Shown here: one piece after another, positions 26,001 to 35,609 of the stretch
Position numbering within the stretch: the stretch's first letter is position 1
Layout of the letters: each line of letters starts with the position of its first letter
DNA from: CAYYIS01 sp964470965
GTDB lineage: Bacteria > JAAXHH01 > JABIQT01
Reading direction: 5' to 3'
Length of the DNA stretch: 64,000 bases
NCBI GenBank assembly: GCA_964470965.1
Contig: CAYYIS010000001.1
Coordinates: forward strand, 124,001-188,000
Notes under the pieces: generated by a model
Seen by the model: only the letters and a program-made list of their open reading frames with translations
What the model was told of the DNA's origin: nothing
Databases searched by the model: none
Program-made: the position numbers and the translations under genes

Positions 26001-26275
26001 ACTGGCGGATTTAATCGAGACGCTTAACGTTCGATTCATAGTGGATGGGCCGACGCTTGAGTACGGAGCCATATTTGTGTTGCCCGGGTCGTATTTGATG
26101 GTTCATACCAACTTCAGGGATTAGAAGGAGCTCTGAAGGTATCCAACGTCGGGCGCAAGCGGGCGCGGAGGGAGATGGAGATGTGGAGATCTCAGACTGG
26201 AAATGGCCCGCCGGCTGGAAACCCGGCCATGGCCCGCCTACTCCGGAGTTCGGATTCGATAGGAATTCGTTTTAA
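25990..26275 (+). pseudogene. Remnant of a phytanoyl-CoA dioxygenase (PhyH) gene
   Basis: Two pieces in different frames align with the intact PhyH protein at 17988. The first, VRFIVDGPTLEYGAIFVLPGSYL, parallels VRINVDPQTLQNGCMRVIPGSYL. The second, SDWKWPAGWKPGHGPPTPEFGF, parallels PEWDWPSDWEPGCVPAIPESGF at its C-terminus. The 5' half and the stretch bearing the distal histidine are lost. The first piece may be read as a 44-codon frame starting inside the ygfZ stop (ATG 25990). Confidence 0.7.
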
Positions 26276-26296
26276 CAAGGAGAGAAAGAACAAGAG

Positions 26297-27295
26297 ATGA
26301 CCTTTCAGTTAGCCTCCCCCCTCGATATGCATATTCACTTCCGTGAGGGAGCCATGCTCGGCCTGGTGGCACCGCTCAGCGCACGCACGTTTGCCGGTGG
26401 TGTGATAATGCCAAACCTGGTGCCGCCGGTCGATAATGCACAACGGCTTGATGACTATGAGAAGGAAGTCCGCCTGGGTACGGGCGACCTTGTGTTCGAG
26501 CCGTACATGACGTTATTCATGAAACGCTACACCGCGAAGGAACTAACCCACCTGAAAGACCGCATCATCGGTGTAAAACTGTATCCCGCAGGCATAACCA
26601 CTCATAGTGATATGGGGGTAAAAAATGTAGAGGATGTGGCCGGTACACTGGGTATCATGGAGGAATTACAAATTCCTCTTCTTGTTCATGGTGAGACGCA
26701 GGGGTTCGTACTCGATAGGGAGCGGGATTTCCTAACAAAATATGAATGGATTGCGCAGCAGTATCCCGGTCTGAAGATCGTGATGGAGCATATTACCACG
26801 AAAGACGCGGTCGCTCTAATGGATCAGTACGAAAATCTGCATGCTACCGTTACGCTGCAGCATCTTATCATCACGCTAGACGATGTCGCCGGAGGTTTGC
26901 TCAATCCACATCTGTTCTGCAAACCTATCGCAAAGCGTCCTGAAGACCGGGATTCGCTCCTGGAAGCAGCGTTGCAGGCTCATCCAAAGCTCATGTTCGG
27001 CAGCGATTCGGCGCCCCATTATCAGGACAAAAAAGAGTGCTGCGGATGTGCTGCCGGTGTGTTTACAGCGCCCATTGCCTTGCAGGTGCTTGTGGAACTG
27101 TTCGAGACGCATGACTCACTGAACACGCTCCAGTCATTCGTATCAGATAATGCACGACGGATCTATGGCATCGACCCGCCGAAGAAGACGATTGTATTGG
27201 AAAAAAGCGGTGATATAGTTCCAGAGAAATACGGTGATGTGGTGCCGATGTACGCGGGTAAGCGCCTGGCGTGGGCGGTAGTCGATATTAACTAG
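26297..27295 (+). CDS. pyrC: Dihydroorotase, type II
   Basis: Pyrimidine biosynthesis enzyme that cyclises carbamoyl aspartate. The E. coli-type (class II) pattern is clear over 332 residues: DMHIHFREG metal site, the carboxylated lysine in GVKLYPAG, VHGE, MEHITT, and GSDSAPH with the catalytic Asp. AAGGAGAG precedes the ATG. Its stop lies three bases from the end of the convergent PHP gene. Confidence 0.94.
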   Translation: MTFQLASPLDMHIHFREGAMLGLVAPLSARTFAGGVIMPNLVPPVDNAQRLDDYEKEVRLGTGDLVFEPYMTLFMKRYTAKELTHLKDRIIGVKLYPAGITTHSDMGVKNVEDVAGTLGIMEELQIPLLVHGETQGFVLDRERDFLTKYEWIAQQYPGLKIVMEHITTKDAVALMDQYENLHATVTLQHLIITLDDVAGGLLNPHLFCKPIAKRPEDRDSLLEAALQAHPKLMFGSDSAPHYQDKKECCGCAAGVFTAPIALQVLVELFETHDSLNTLQSFVSDNARRIYGIDPPKKTIVLEKSGDIVPEKYGDVVPMYAGKRLAWAVVDIN

Positions 27296-27298
27296 TTT

Positions 27299-28468
27299 TC
27301 ACTCGACCCAAATGGGATTTGAGAAGATCCAGGGGCGGGGTTGCTCGTCAAACGTTGGCAGGTAGCGCCGCGTCTGGGATACCTCGACGCGGTAAACGCC
27401 GGGCCCCTCAACCGGAAAATTTGCTTCCTGACGGTTAACTTCGGTTGCCGGAAGACCGTTTTTAAACAGCCGTATGGTGACCTCGCCCGCCATGCGTACG
27501 GATACTTGTAAAGCCCCTTCCGAATCAAAGCGCGTTCGTCCTCCCATTGCAACCGTTGTATCGCTGCTTACATATTTGAAAGAGAAGTTTGTTGACGGAC
27601 CGTATCCTTCTACGACTGTATAGCAGCGACCTTCCTGAATTGCCTTGAGAATGATTTCTGTATCTGCTGACACATCGCCTGATAGGGGTGCATCGGTGTT
27701 CACATAAGTCCGCAGCCAGCCGAACATGGTATAGTAGGACGGAAACGGTATGAAACCATCGCCCCATAATGGTATTCGGGCATGGGCATCGGCGCTTCCG
27801 ATGGCGACCGTGTGGCCGCGCTGGGACAGAAGGTCCAACTGATTCAGGCTCTGTTCCGGGCGATCGACGAGGCTGTTCAAAGCTGCCTGAGGAAACAGCG
27901 GATACCAGAGCAGCGCACGAAACCACTCCCAGGGATCATCGTTGCGCCATTCGCTGTCTGCGTTTAGGATTTCCAGGCCATTGATGGCTTCTAGAGACCA
28001 GTCCTCCCAGGGACGACGGCCGAACGGATGGGCGATGATATTCATACCACCGGATGTCCCGATGGTGTCCAGCAAAGCAGCTAAACCATCCTGTCCGTGT
28101 TGCTCCACGTGCCTACCGACTCCGAGCGCCACTAGGTGGCCGGCGCTCGTGTTCACTTCCTCTCCTATAATTACCAGTGCGCTTTCATAATACCCGGCAT
28201 TTCCATCGAGGGAGGGCTGCATCGTGCTGTGGTCTGTGAGGATTACGAAATCGATTGACGCTTTGTCGGCCGCATCCGCGATGTCTTCTATGGTGCCGCT
28301 GCCATCCGAATATCTGGAGTGCACGTGAATGACTCCGGTATATCGGTATACACCGTCCTTGACGGGGTAGTCGCCGGTCCAAGGGAGATCCTGCTGGATA
28401 TGGACACCCGTGATCAACAGGAGAAAACCTGCTGATCCAAGAAACCATGAGACACGTTGGGAACTCAT
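27299..28468 (-). CDS. PHP-domain metallohydrolase, exported or membrane-anchored (CehA/McbA-like)
   Basis: A 389-residue protein with a hydrophobic N-terminal segment (about residues 8-24) followed by a PHP metal-dependent hydrolase domain: IHVHSRYSDG, LTDHST, AHPFG, and GSADAH. A beta-rich C-terminal region (about 290-389) follows. Such proteins hydrolyse phosphoesters or carbamate-like bonds; the substrate is unknown. It overlaps the yraN stop by four bases. Confidence 0.8.
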   Translation of the reverse strand: MSSQRVSWFLGSAGFLLLITGVHIQQDLPWTGDYPVKDGVYRYTGVIHVHSRYSDGSGTIEDIADAADKASIDFVILTDHSTMQPSLDGNAGYYESALVIIGEEVNTSAGHLVALGVGRHVEQHGQDGLAALLDTIGTSGGMNIIAHPFGRRPWEDWSLEAINGLEILNADSEWRNDDPWEWFRALLWYPLFPQAALNSLVDRPEQSLNQLDLLSQRGHTVAIGSADAHARIPLWGDGFIPFPSYYTMFGWLRTYVNTDAPLSGDVSADTEIILKAIQEGRCYTVVEGYGPSTNFSFKYVSSDTTVAMGGRTRFDSEGALQVSVRMAGEVTIRLFKNGLPATEVNRQEANFPVEGPGVYRVEVSQTRRYLPTFDEQPRPWIFSNPIWVE

Positions 28469-28842
28469 TGCTCAGTACCTCTGAACGCGTGTTTGAGATG
28501 CTTGATTAAAAAACGTCCGCGATCAAGCGTTATACCGATTACATCGAACCGGCAATCCGAATCGTAAAGGTCGTAATCGTGGATAAACTGGGAGGCTGCA
28601 CGAGTCACACGCTTCTGTTTTCTAGTATCCACCCATGTTTCCGGATTACCGAATGCCTGGGCGCAACCGGTCTTGACTTCCACAAAGACGATACAATCGT
28701 CCTGCCGGACGATCAGGTCGATCTCGTTACGGCTCGTTTTGTCACGATAGTTACGATGGAGGATGGTATACCCTTTACGGGTGAGAAAACGGGCGGCCAT
28801 CTGTTCCCCCCGTGTGCCCCGAACGTGAGTGGATTCGGACAT
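28465..28842 (-). CDS. yraN: YraN/UPF0102 family endonuclease-like protein
   Basis: A 125-residue protein of the UPF0102 family with a Holliday-junction-resolvase-like fold. Characteristic: GEQMAARFLTRKGYTILHRNYR, then EIDLIVRQDDCIVFVEVKTG with the D..E-x-K nuclease-like residues. It usually neighbours rnhB, as here. Molecular role not established. Confidence 0.88.
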   Translation of the reverse strand: MSESTHVRGTRGEQMAARFLTRKGYTILHRNYRDKTSRNEIDLIVRQDDCIVFVEVKTGCAQAFGNPETWVDTRKQKRVTRAASQFIHDYDLYDSDCRFDVIGITLDRGRFLIKHLKHAFRGTEQ

Positions 28843-28870
28843 GCGTGCTTTCTGAAGGGTGTCGGTGAAT

Positions 28871-29521
28871 TTATTCTGATGCGGGCTTGTCTTTCAGATG
28901 GAAAGACCGCCGATGCAGTGGGCACATGCCATATTCGCGAATGGCGGCGATGTGATCGGCGGTACCGTATCCCTTGTGTTTGGAAAACCCGTACTCCGGG
29001 TGTTCGTTGCCGTAAGCAATCATGATACGATCCCGGGTGACTTTCGCGATAACCGAGGCCGCCGCAACCGTCATGCTCTGGGCATCACCCTTTACGACGG
29101 CTTCCTGCGGCCCTACCCAGTCGATGGTGTCTATGCCGTCGATGAGCAGGTAATCCGGAATTTCCGACAACGCTTCGACGGCCTCCCTCATGGCCATCAG
29201 GTTGGCCTGGCGGATATTTACTCGGTCGATGACATCGGAAGCCGATATGCCTACGCCCACGGCGACTGCCGCAGATGAGATCACCGTGAACAGGCGCTCT
29301 CGTTCTGCTGGAGACAGGCGTTTGGAGTCGTTCAAACCCCGGATTAACAGTTGTGACCGGGGAAGAATGACAGCGGCGGCGACCACCGGTCCGGCCAACG
29401 CGCCGCGTCCCGCCTCATCGAGACCGGCTACGTGCACCATGCCTTTATCCCACAGGGATCGTTCCAACACCAGCAAGGCGTGTAGTCTTTTTCGCTCGAC
29501 GGGGGTCAGGGCCCGACTCAA
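28871..29521 (-). CDS. rnhB: Ribonuclease HII
   Basis: Removes ribonucleotides from DNA-RNA hybrids. The 216-residue protein has the acidic active site GLDEAGRGALAGPVVAAAV, the ND-SKRLS substrate-recognition loop, YLLIDG and the VAAASVIAKVTRD motif. Its start overlaps the rplS stop by four bases. Confidence 0.95.
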   Translation of the reverse strand: MSRALTPVERKRLHALLVLERSLWDKGMVHVAGLDEAGRGALAGPVVAAAVILPRSQLLIRGLNDSKRLSPAERERLFTVISSAAVAVGVGISASDVIDRVNIRQANLMAMREAVEALSEIPDYLLIDGIDTIDWVGPQEAVVKGDAQSMTVAAASVIAKVTRDRIMIAYGNEHPEYGFSKHKGYGTADHIAAIREYGMCPLHRRSFHLKDKPASE

Positions 29522-29862
29522 TTTCTCCGTTCGGGGATACGTGCCGCTTTACCCTTGAGGCCGCGGATGTAGTAAATCCGGGAGCGCCGGACCTTGCCAC
29601 GCCGGACGACATCGATACCGCCCACAATGGGAGCATGAAGCGGAAACACACGCTCGACCCCGATGCCTTGAGACATCTTGCGGACCGTAAACGTCTCCGC
29701 AATCCCGGAACCCGAGCGTTGAATGACGACACCCTGAAACATCTGGAGCCGCTCTTTTTCGCCTTCACGCACCCGTACCTGAACCCGCACGGTATCACCG
29801 GTTCGGAATTCAGGTACATCGGTTTTAATTTGATCACTTCCTACGGTATCAAGTACATTCAT
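29518..29862 (-). CDS. rplS: 50S ribosomal protein L19
   Basis: A 114-residue ribosomal protein at the 30S-50S interface. Typical DFRTGDTVRVQVRVREG-like opening (here EFRTGDTV), ERLQMFQGVVI, SGIAETFTVRK and GVERVFPLHAP. Part of the rpsP-rimM-trmD-rplS operon. Confidence 0.96.
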   Translation of the reverse strand: MNVLDTVGSDQIKTDVPEFRTGDTVRVQVRVREGEKERLQMFQGVVIQRSGSGIAETFTVRKMSQGIGVERVFPLHAPIVGGIDVVRRGKVRRSRIYYIRGLKGKAARIPERRN

Positions 29863-29885
29863 GATATTGTGTCCTTTTTTGTATT

Positions 29886-30632
29886 TTAACGATTGTCTTC
29901 ATCGCGCCATGAATCAATCAGGCCGCGATCTTCTTCAGATAGCACGAGTCCTTCCAACAGATCGGGGCGTCTAAAGAACGTCGCCCGCAGCGCCTCATGA
30001 TGTCGCCATGCTTCGATACGGGCATGATGGCCGGAAAGTAACACGTCCGGAACCGGCACATTTTCAAAACATTCCGGTCGTGTATAGTACGGACTGTCCA
30101 GTAGTCCATCGTAGAATGAATCGCCGGTAGCGGATTCGATGTCCCCGAGCACACCGGGGATCAATCGCACGACCGAATCCGTGATTATCATGGCCGGAAA
30201 CTCCCCACCGGTGACCACATAATCTCCGACACACAACTCTTCCACATCAAGTCCCTGAACGACCCGTTCATCCACACCTTTGTAATGACCGCAGATCAGC
30301 AGCAGATTATCGGCATCCAGGAACTGTTTCGCTATCTCCTGAGTATACGGACGGCCGCGGGCAGAGAGCAAAATGGTCCGGCTGTTCCGGCCGTATCCAC
30401 AGTTTTCGCGTATATGCCTTACGCCCTTGAATATCGGCTCCGGTTTCAGGATCATGCCTGAACCGCCGCCGTAGGCGTAATCATCAATCGTACGGTGCCG
30501 GTCGGTCGTGTAATCCCGTAGATCGTGCACGTGAATGCCCACCAGATCCCGTTCCCGCGCCCGTTTTATGATACTTTCATCAAAGGGACCGGCAAACATC
30601 TCTGGAAAGGCAGACAGGATATCGATGCGCAT
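29886..30632 (-). CDS. trmD: tRNA (guanine-N1)-methyltransferase
   Basis: SPOUT-class, AdoMet-dependent methylation of G37 in tRNA. From ATG 30632 (MRIDILSAFPEMF) the protein is 248 residues with the knot motifs GSGMILKPEP, LLICGHYKGVDERV and DYVVTGGEFPAM, RLIPGVLG. Upstream in-frame codons to 30680 overlap rimM and are not likely to be used. Confidence 0.95.
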   Translation of the reverse strand: MRIDILSAFPEMFAGPFDESIIKRARERDLVGIHVHDLRDYTTDRHRTIDDYAYGGGSGMILKPEPIFKGVRHIRENCGYGRNSRTILLSARGRPYTQEIAKQFLDADNLLLICGHYKGVDERVVQGLDVEELCVGDYVVTGGEFPAMIITDSVVRLIPGVLGDIESATGDSFYDGLLDSPYYTRPECFENVPVPDVLLSGHHARIEAWRHHEALRATFFRRPDLLEGLVLSEEDRGLIDSWRDEDNR

Positions 30633-30640
30633 ATGAAACC

Positions 30641-31153
30641 CTATGTGAGCAAACCGGGCATCGGACGGATTACAATACACCGTTCGTCCGCATTAATGTC
30701 GATCACCACATCCTCTATGACCGGTATCAGGATTTCGCCCCGCGGGCCGTCTACTACCATCACATCATTAGCGGGCATGGTTAGAATGTCCCGGACCTGG
30801 CCAACATCCCTCCCATTCTCCGTGACCACCTGGCCTCCGATTAGATCGAATACGTAAAACTGCCCCTCAGGCAACGGAGCGGTGTCCTTGCGCGGTACCT
30901 GTATGTAGGCGCCGCGCAATCTGTTTGCCGTCTCCGGTGTATCGATGCCTTTGAACTTTATGAGAAAACCGCGGCGTTCGATCGCACACTTATCGATCGT
31001 CCTGGCTTCTCTGCGTCCATCAGACAATTCGAGCCACACCTGCGACAGGCCGTCAAATCGTTCGGGCACGTCCGAAAGCGCCTCCACTGTCACATTCCCG
31101 CGAAGGCCGTGCGGCTTCCGAATCTGGCCGATAGTGACCCATTCAGTGTTCAT
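30641..31153 (-). CDS. rimM: 16S rRNA processing protein RimM
   Basis: 30S maturation factor that binds S19. The 170-residue sequence opens with VTIGQIRKPHGLRGNVTVEA and carries the PRC-barrel part QFYVFDLIGGQVVTE...VGQVRDIL...IPVIEDVV. Order rpsP-rimM-trmD-rplS is conserved. Confidence 0.93.
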   Translation of the reverse strand: MNTEWVTIGQIRKPHGLRGNVTVEALSDVPERFDGLSQVWLELSDGRREARTIDKCAIERRGFLIKFKGIDTPETANRLRGAYIQVPRKDTAPLPEGQFYVFDLIGGQVVTENGRDVGQVRDILTMPANDVMVVDGPRGEILIPVIEDVVIDINADERCIVIRPMPGLLT

Positions 31154-31186
31154 GTCAGATTAGCATGACCAGCGATTAAAATCCGG

Positions 31187-31480
31187 CTAGCTAGCTTTTT
31201 CTACCTCTGCTTCTTCAACACTCCCGCCCCGCAATTTTGAATAGACACCGGCGTTTGAAAGCAGTGACTTTACTGTTGGGGTCGGTTGCGCACCCTTCTG
31301 AATCCAGGATATGGCACGATCTGTGTCTACCTGCAACTCCTTGGGGTCCGTGATGGGGTTGTAATGCCCCACACTCTCGATGTACTGACCGCTCCGCTTA
31401 CGCGAAGACTCGACGACGACAATACGGTAAAACGGGCGTTTTTTAGCTCCCGCCCGGCGGAGTCTAATTGCTACTGCCAT
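31187..31480 (-). CDS. rpsP: 30S ribosomal protein S16
   Basis: A 97-residue protein starting at MAVAIRLRRAGAKKRPFYRIVV (ATG 31480, with AGGAGGAAA upstream). Contains ESVGHYNP and the D-RA-SWI-KGAQPT-TV helix. First gene of the rpsP-rimM-trmD-rplS set; ffh lies 108 bases upstream of its start on the same strand. Confidence 0.96.
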   Translation of the reverse strand: MAVAIRLRRAGAKKRPFYRIVVVESSRKRSGQYIESVGHYNPITDPKELQVDTDRAISWIQKGAQPTPTVKSLLSNAGVYSKLRGGSVEEAEVEKAS

Positions 31481-31588
31481 ACAGGCTTTCCTCCTGAAAT
31501 AAATCGCTCTTAAACAAGCGATGAGGTAATTATGGCGCTGAAGCGCCACCCAGGTCAAATATCCGGACCGTCCGGATCGAACAGGGTT

Positions 31589-32917
31589 TTAAAACGGCAT
31601 CATGTTTTTCATCTTCCCGCTTTTACTCATTTTTCCAAAGCGTTTCATCATTTTCTGCATCATATTGAACTGCTTGAGCAACTGATTCACATCCTGAACG
31701 GCTGTGCCGCTGCCCCTCGCGATGCGGCGACGTCGGTTACCGTTGATGATGTTCGGTTTTCGACGTTCATCTGGTGTCATGGAACTGATAATAGCTTCGA
31801 GTCTCACCATCGCGCCTTCGTCCATTTCTGCACCCTGAAGCATGTTCTTGTTTACGCCAGGTATCATGCCCATGATTTCGTCCATCGATCCCATCTTGCT
31901 GACTTGCTGAAGCTGGGTACGGAAGTCCTCGAGATCGAATGTTTCTTTACGCAGTTTTTCTTCCAGATTTTTTGCAGTTTCCACATCGATCGTCGCCTGC
32001 GCCTTCTCGACGAGTGAAACCACATCGCCCATTCCCAGAATACGGGAGGCCACGCGATCCGGGTGGAAAGGCTCCAGGGCATCGAGTTTTTCACCCGTAC
32101 CAATGAATTTGATAGGTTTATCCGTGACCGCGCGTATGGATAAGGCAGCGCCACCACGAGCATCACCATCCATCTTGGTCAGGATACATCCATTGATATC
32201 GAGCTGCTCGTTGAATGATTCAGCCACATTCACAGCGTCCTGTCCGGTCATACCATCCACCACGAGCATGACTTCATGGGGACCTACCGCTTTCTTGATT
32301 CCACCCAATTCGCTCATCATCTCTTCATCTATATGCAGGCGGCCGGCTGTATCTAGGATTACGACATCCTGATACGCCTGTTTGGCCTTCTGAAGTCCCA
32401 CGGAACATATCGTGATCGGATCACTGCTTCCTTCGATGGAGAACACCGGTACATCCAGATTATCGCCGAGCACCTGCAACTGCTTGACAGCAGCCGGGCG
32501 GTAAACATCTGCCGCCACCAGAAGCGGATGCCGGCCTTGTTGTTTGAACATTCTGGCGAGTTTGCCGGATGCTGTGGTCTTGCCGGATCCCTGGAGTCCA
32601 ACCATCATGATTATCGTGGGGGGCGTTTCCACCAGTACCAGCGGTGCCGCAGCCTCTCCCATCAGCGCCACCAGCTCCTCATGGACCGAACCGATCATCT
32701 GCTGCCCGGGCGTCAGGCTTTTCAAAACTCCCTTACCGAGTGCTTTTATCCTGACGTTTTCTATAAACTCACGGGCTACCTTAAAGTTAACGTCCGCCTC
32801 CAAAAGCGCTCGGCGTACCTGGCGCAGGCTTTCGTCAACATTCTTTTCCGTGAGTTTTCCTTGACCGCGAAGGTGCTTGACTATCGACTCCATGCGATCA
32901 CTCAATTTTTCAAACAC
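31589..32917 (-). CDS. ffh: Signal recognition particle protein Ffh
   Basis: SRP54 GTPase that targets nascent membrane proteins to FtsY. N, G and M domains are all present in 442 residues: GLQGSGKTTASGKLA P-loop, DTAGRLHIDEEMM, TKMDGDARGGAAL, and an M domain with a Met-rich GMIPGVNKNM and the RRRRIARGSG RNA-binding segment. No 4.5S RNA gene was found in the window. Confidence 0.96.
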   Translation of the reverse strand: MFEKLSDRMESIVKHLRGQGKLTEKNVDESLRQVRRALLEADVNFKVAREFIENVRIKALGKGVLKSLTPGQQMIGSVHEELVALMGEAAAPLVLVETPPTIIMMVGLQGSGKTTASGKLARMFKQQGRHPLLVAADVYRPAAVKQLQVLGDNLDVPVFSIEGSSDPITICSVGLQKAKQAYQDVVILDTAGRLHIDEEMMSELGGIKKAVGPHEVMLVVDGMTGQDAVNVAESFNEQLDINGCILTKMDGDARGGAALSIRAVTDKPIKFIGTGEKLDALEPFHPDRVASRILGMGDVVSLVEKAQATIDVETAKNLEEKLRKETFDLEDFRTQLQQVSKMGSMDEIMGMIPGVNKNMLQGAEMDEGAMVRLEAIISSMTPDERRKPNIINGNRRRRIARGSGTAVQDVNQLLKQFNMMQKMMKRFGKMSKSGKMKNMMPF

Positions 32918-32921
32918 CGGC

Positions 32922-34244
32922 CTATCCCTTTCGTAACTTCACTGCGAAGCTGCCGTCCACTCCATGTGTCGATGGCAGCGTCTGTACCATGCCACGATCG
33001 TCCAAAAGCCCCGATACCGCAGTGTCGGAGGGCGTTTCGATACTAAATTCTGTATGCCGTTCACAGAATGCCGCGACGATGTCCTCGTTCTCCTCCGGTT
33101 CTATGGTACAAGTGCTGTAGACGATCACACCACCCGGTTTAACGAGCCGGGCGCCCTGTGCTAACAAGGCACTCTGTGTTTCCTGTAGTGCCGGTATATC
33201 CTCGGGCATCCTTCGCCATCGCAATTCCGTCCTGCGGGCGATCGTGCCAAGTCCCGAGCACGGAGCGTCCACGAGTACCCGGTCGACCTGGTGCCGGAGT
33301 GTACACGTCTTTCCATCCATCACGACAGGCAGCATACTGCTCAGTCCCAGTCGTCTCCGATGCTCCTGCATTTTTTTTAACCGTCCGGGGGTCTGATCCA
33401 CACCAATGATGCGACCCCGGTTCCGCATCAACTCCGCCATATATGCCGTTTTGCCTCCCGGAGCGCAACAGAGATCTACGATGGTTTCCCCCGGCTGCGG
33501 GTCGAGTGTTCGGACAGCAAGTCCGGCACTCTCGTCCTGAACCTGAAACCAGCCCTCCCGGAACCCTTTAAGCGACCGTATGTTACCGGTATGCCGCAGG
33601 ACAAGGAACACATCCAAATACCGTCCCGGTGTTACTAAAACCCCCGATTCCTCCAGGGTCTTTGTCACCGTTTCCGGATCCGTTCGCAACCTGTTGACGC
33701 GTACCATCACCGGCGGTGGCCTGTTACCTGCCTTGCATAGCGCCTCAGCTTCGGCAACACCGTAGCGGTCTATCCACCGCTGGACGATCCAGGATGGATA
33801 GGAGTAGACTGCACTGAGATGCGCGACCGGCTCCTTTTCTTTATTCGGAAACGAAATATCCTCTCGATTTCGTATAAGGTTCCGCAACACCCCGTTGGTT
33901 AACCGAACCGTGCCGGGATGCCCGAACCGCTTGGCCAGTTCAACTGATTCGAAGGTGGCCGCCGCATCCGGGACTTGGTCCAGTATCAATATCTGGTATC
34001 CTCCCAGCCGCAGGATATTCCTAATCCAGGGCGTCAACTCGTCGAACCGGCGAACGAACTGCTGCAATACCCAGTCGATCCTCCCAAGCCGCCGCACAAT
34101 GCCGTATACCAGTTCCGTCGCCAGCGCTCGGTCTCGGGTGTCGAGAGAAGACTGCCGAAGCAGCGCGTTCAGCGTTTCCCGGACATCGGCATCTTCTGTT
34201 TCAAAGCGGTACAGGGCTCGCAGCGCTACCTCACGAACTGTCAT
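32922..34244 (-). CDS. rsmB: 16S rRNA (cytosine-967-C5)-methyltransferase RsmB
   Basis: AdoMet-dependent m5C methyltransferase with an N-terminal NusB-like RNA-binding domain (residues about 1-135). The catalytic core shows VDLCCAPGGKTAY, VDAPCSGLG and YSTCTIEPEENE with both active cysteines. 440 residues is normal. Its ATG overlaps the stop of the decayed yugP gene. Confidence 0.94.
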   Translation of the reverse strand: MTVREVALRALYRFETEDADVRETLNALLRQSSLDTRDRALATELVYGIVRRLGRIDWVLQQFVRRFDELTPWIRNILRLGGYQILILDQVPDAAATFESVELAKRFGHPGTVRLTNGVLRNLIRNREDISFPNKEKEPVAHLSAVYSYPSWIVQRWIDRYGVAEAEALCKAGNRPPPVMVRVNRLRTDPETVTKTLEESGVLVTPGRYLDVFLVLRHTGNIRSLKGFREGWFQVQDESAGLAVRTLDPQPGETIVDLCCAPGGKTAYMAELMRNRGRIIGVDQTPGRLKKMQEHRRRLGLSSMLPVVMDGKTCTLRHQVDRVLVDAPCSGLGTIARRTELRWRRMPEDIPALQETQSALLAQGARLVKPGGVIVYSTCTIEPEENEDIVAAFCERHTEFSIETPSDTAVSGLLDDRGMVQTLPSTHGVDGSFAVKLRKG

Positions 34245-34645
34245 CGGACCGCCGTACCAAATCTCTCACCGCTCGAACCGGCGTGGTTCCTGTCGCGGCC
34301 AAGTACGGCCAGGCCGCTGCCCGCAATACCAATCGCCCGCCCGCCAGTCTCATCCGGCATGTCGCAATAGGCAACGATAGAGATCGACCGATAATTTCCA
34401 CGGGAAAGACTTACGGATGTCTCCTTGAAATTGTATCGATCCGATAGCCGTCCCTCACCTTCCATGACCGTGATATCCGGTAATCCATTTTCATCCGGCA
34501 ACGCCCTGGCGATCTGCGCACCGGTCAGGCCGTCGCGCGCATCGGTGGCGTTGAAACACCGGTAGGTGCGTATAGCCTGGACATACGATCCAATCATGGC
34601 ACTTGCCGCAGGAATAAAAACCGGATATATCCAGTCGAACTCCAC
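34241..34645 (-). pseudogene. Degenerate YugP-like zinc metallopeptidase, N-terminal half only
   Basis: The first 90 residues match the YugP/neutral zinc metallopeptidase family found between fmt and rsmB in many bacteria: a hydrophobic N-terminus (PVFIPAASAMIGSYVQA), RGLTGAQxAR-like DGLTGAQIARALPDENGL, LSDRYNFKETSVSLSRGNYRSISI. The zinc site HEAGHAIQ is replaced by DETGGRAIG, and the protein stops at 134 residues instead of about 225. Later residues (NHAGSSGERFG) still resemble the family, so this is erosion rather than a different gene. The overlap with rsmB and fixed frame suggest recent loss. Confidence 0.7.
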
Positions 34646-34657
34646 ATCAGCACTCCT

Positions 34658-35605
34658 CTACGATCGTTGTTCGGATGTCAGCCGATCTCCAGGTTTAATA
34701 TGATACCCCCGAACATATTCGTCTGCGGTCATCCGTTTCTTGCCATTGGGCTGCACAATGGTAAGCGCCAGCAGCCCGTCGCCCGTACGAATAATAAGGC
34801 CCTGATCGCTGTCCACGGCAACAACCTCCCCCGGCCTCCCGGGAGATTTCGGCCTATCGATACACCGGCGGCTACCGATCACTCTTAACGAGCGGCCGTC
34901 CCGGTAGGTATACGCCATAGGCACAGGATTCAATCCTCGTATTCGATTATGAATGGCCTCGGTTGACACGGACCAATTGATCAATCCATCTGTTTTAGTC
35001 AGTTTGGGCGCGGAGGTTGCTTCGCCACGCTGCGGAATCGGCTGCGCTTCGCCCGCTGCGATCATCTCCACCGTTTCTTCGAGAACCTGCGCTCCTTTGG
35101 TCATCAGGCGTTCATACAACTCCCCAGCGGTTTCATCAGGGCCGATTGCAATGCGCTCTTGACGCAGTATACTGCCGGTGTCCACCTTCTGTTCTATAAA
35201 AAACGTGGTCACGCCTGTCTCCGCCTCTCCGTTTACTATTGCCCACTGAATTGGGGCTGCTCCCCTGTATTTCGGTAGAAGGGATGCATGCAAGTTGATG
35301 GCGCCCTCCGGCGGTATGGACGACACCGACATCGGAAGAATCCGAAACGCGACCACTACAAACAGGTCCGCTTCCCATGCACGCAGCGATTCACGGAACG
35401 CTGGGGTTTTAAAACGTTCAGGCTGCAGGACCGGGATTCCGGTTTCTTTCGCAAGTAGTTTTACCGGCGTCGCCGTCAACTTCAAACCTCGTCCACGCGC
35501 CCGATCCGGTTGCGTTACCACGCCCACGACATCGTGCTTGCTGTCTATCAACGCCTGAAGACTCGGCAACGCAAAATCCGGCGTTCCCATGAATATGATC
35601 CGCAC
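34658..35605 (-). CDS. fmt: Methionyl-tRNA formyltransferase
   Basis: Formylates initiator Met-tRNA. The 315-residue protein has MRIIFMGTPDFALPSLQALI, the catalytic INLHASLLPKYRGAAPIQWAI and a C-terminal OB-type domain (IRGLNPVPMAYTYRDG). It is paired with def, four bases apart. Confidence 0.95.
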   Translation of the reverse strand: MRIIFMGTPDFALPSLQALIDSKHDVVGVVTQPDRARGRGLKLTATPVKLLAKETGIPVLQPERFKTPAFRESLRAWEADLFVVVAFRILPMSVSSIPPEGAINLHASLLPKYRGAAPIQWAIVNGEAETGVTTFFIEQKVDTGSILRQERIAIGPDETAGELYERLMTKGAQVLEETVEMIAAGEAQPIPQRGEATSAPKLTKTDGLINWSVSTEAIHNRIRGLNPVPMAYTYRDGRSLRVIGSRRCIDRPKSPGRPGEVVAVDSDQGLIIRTGDGLLALTIVQPNGKKRMTADEYVRGYHIKPGDRLTSEQRS

Positions 35606-35609
35606 GGCG

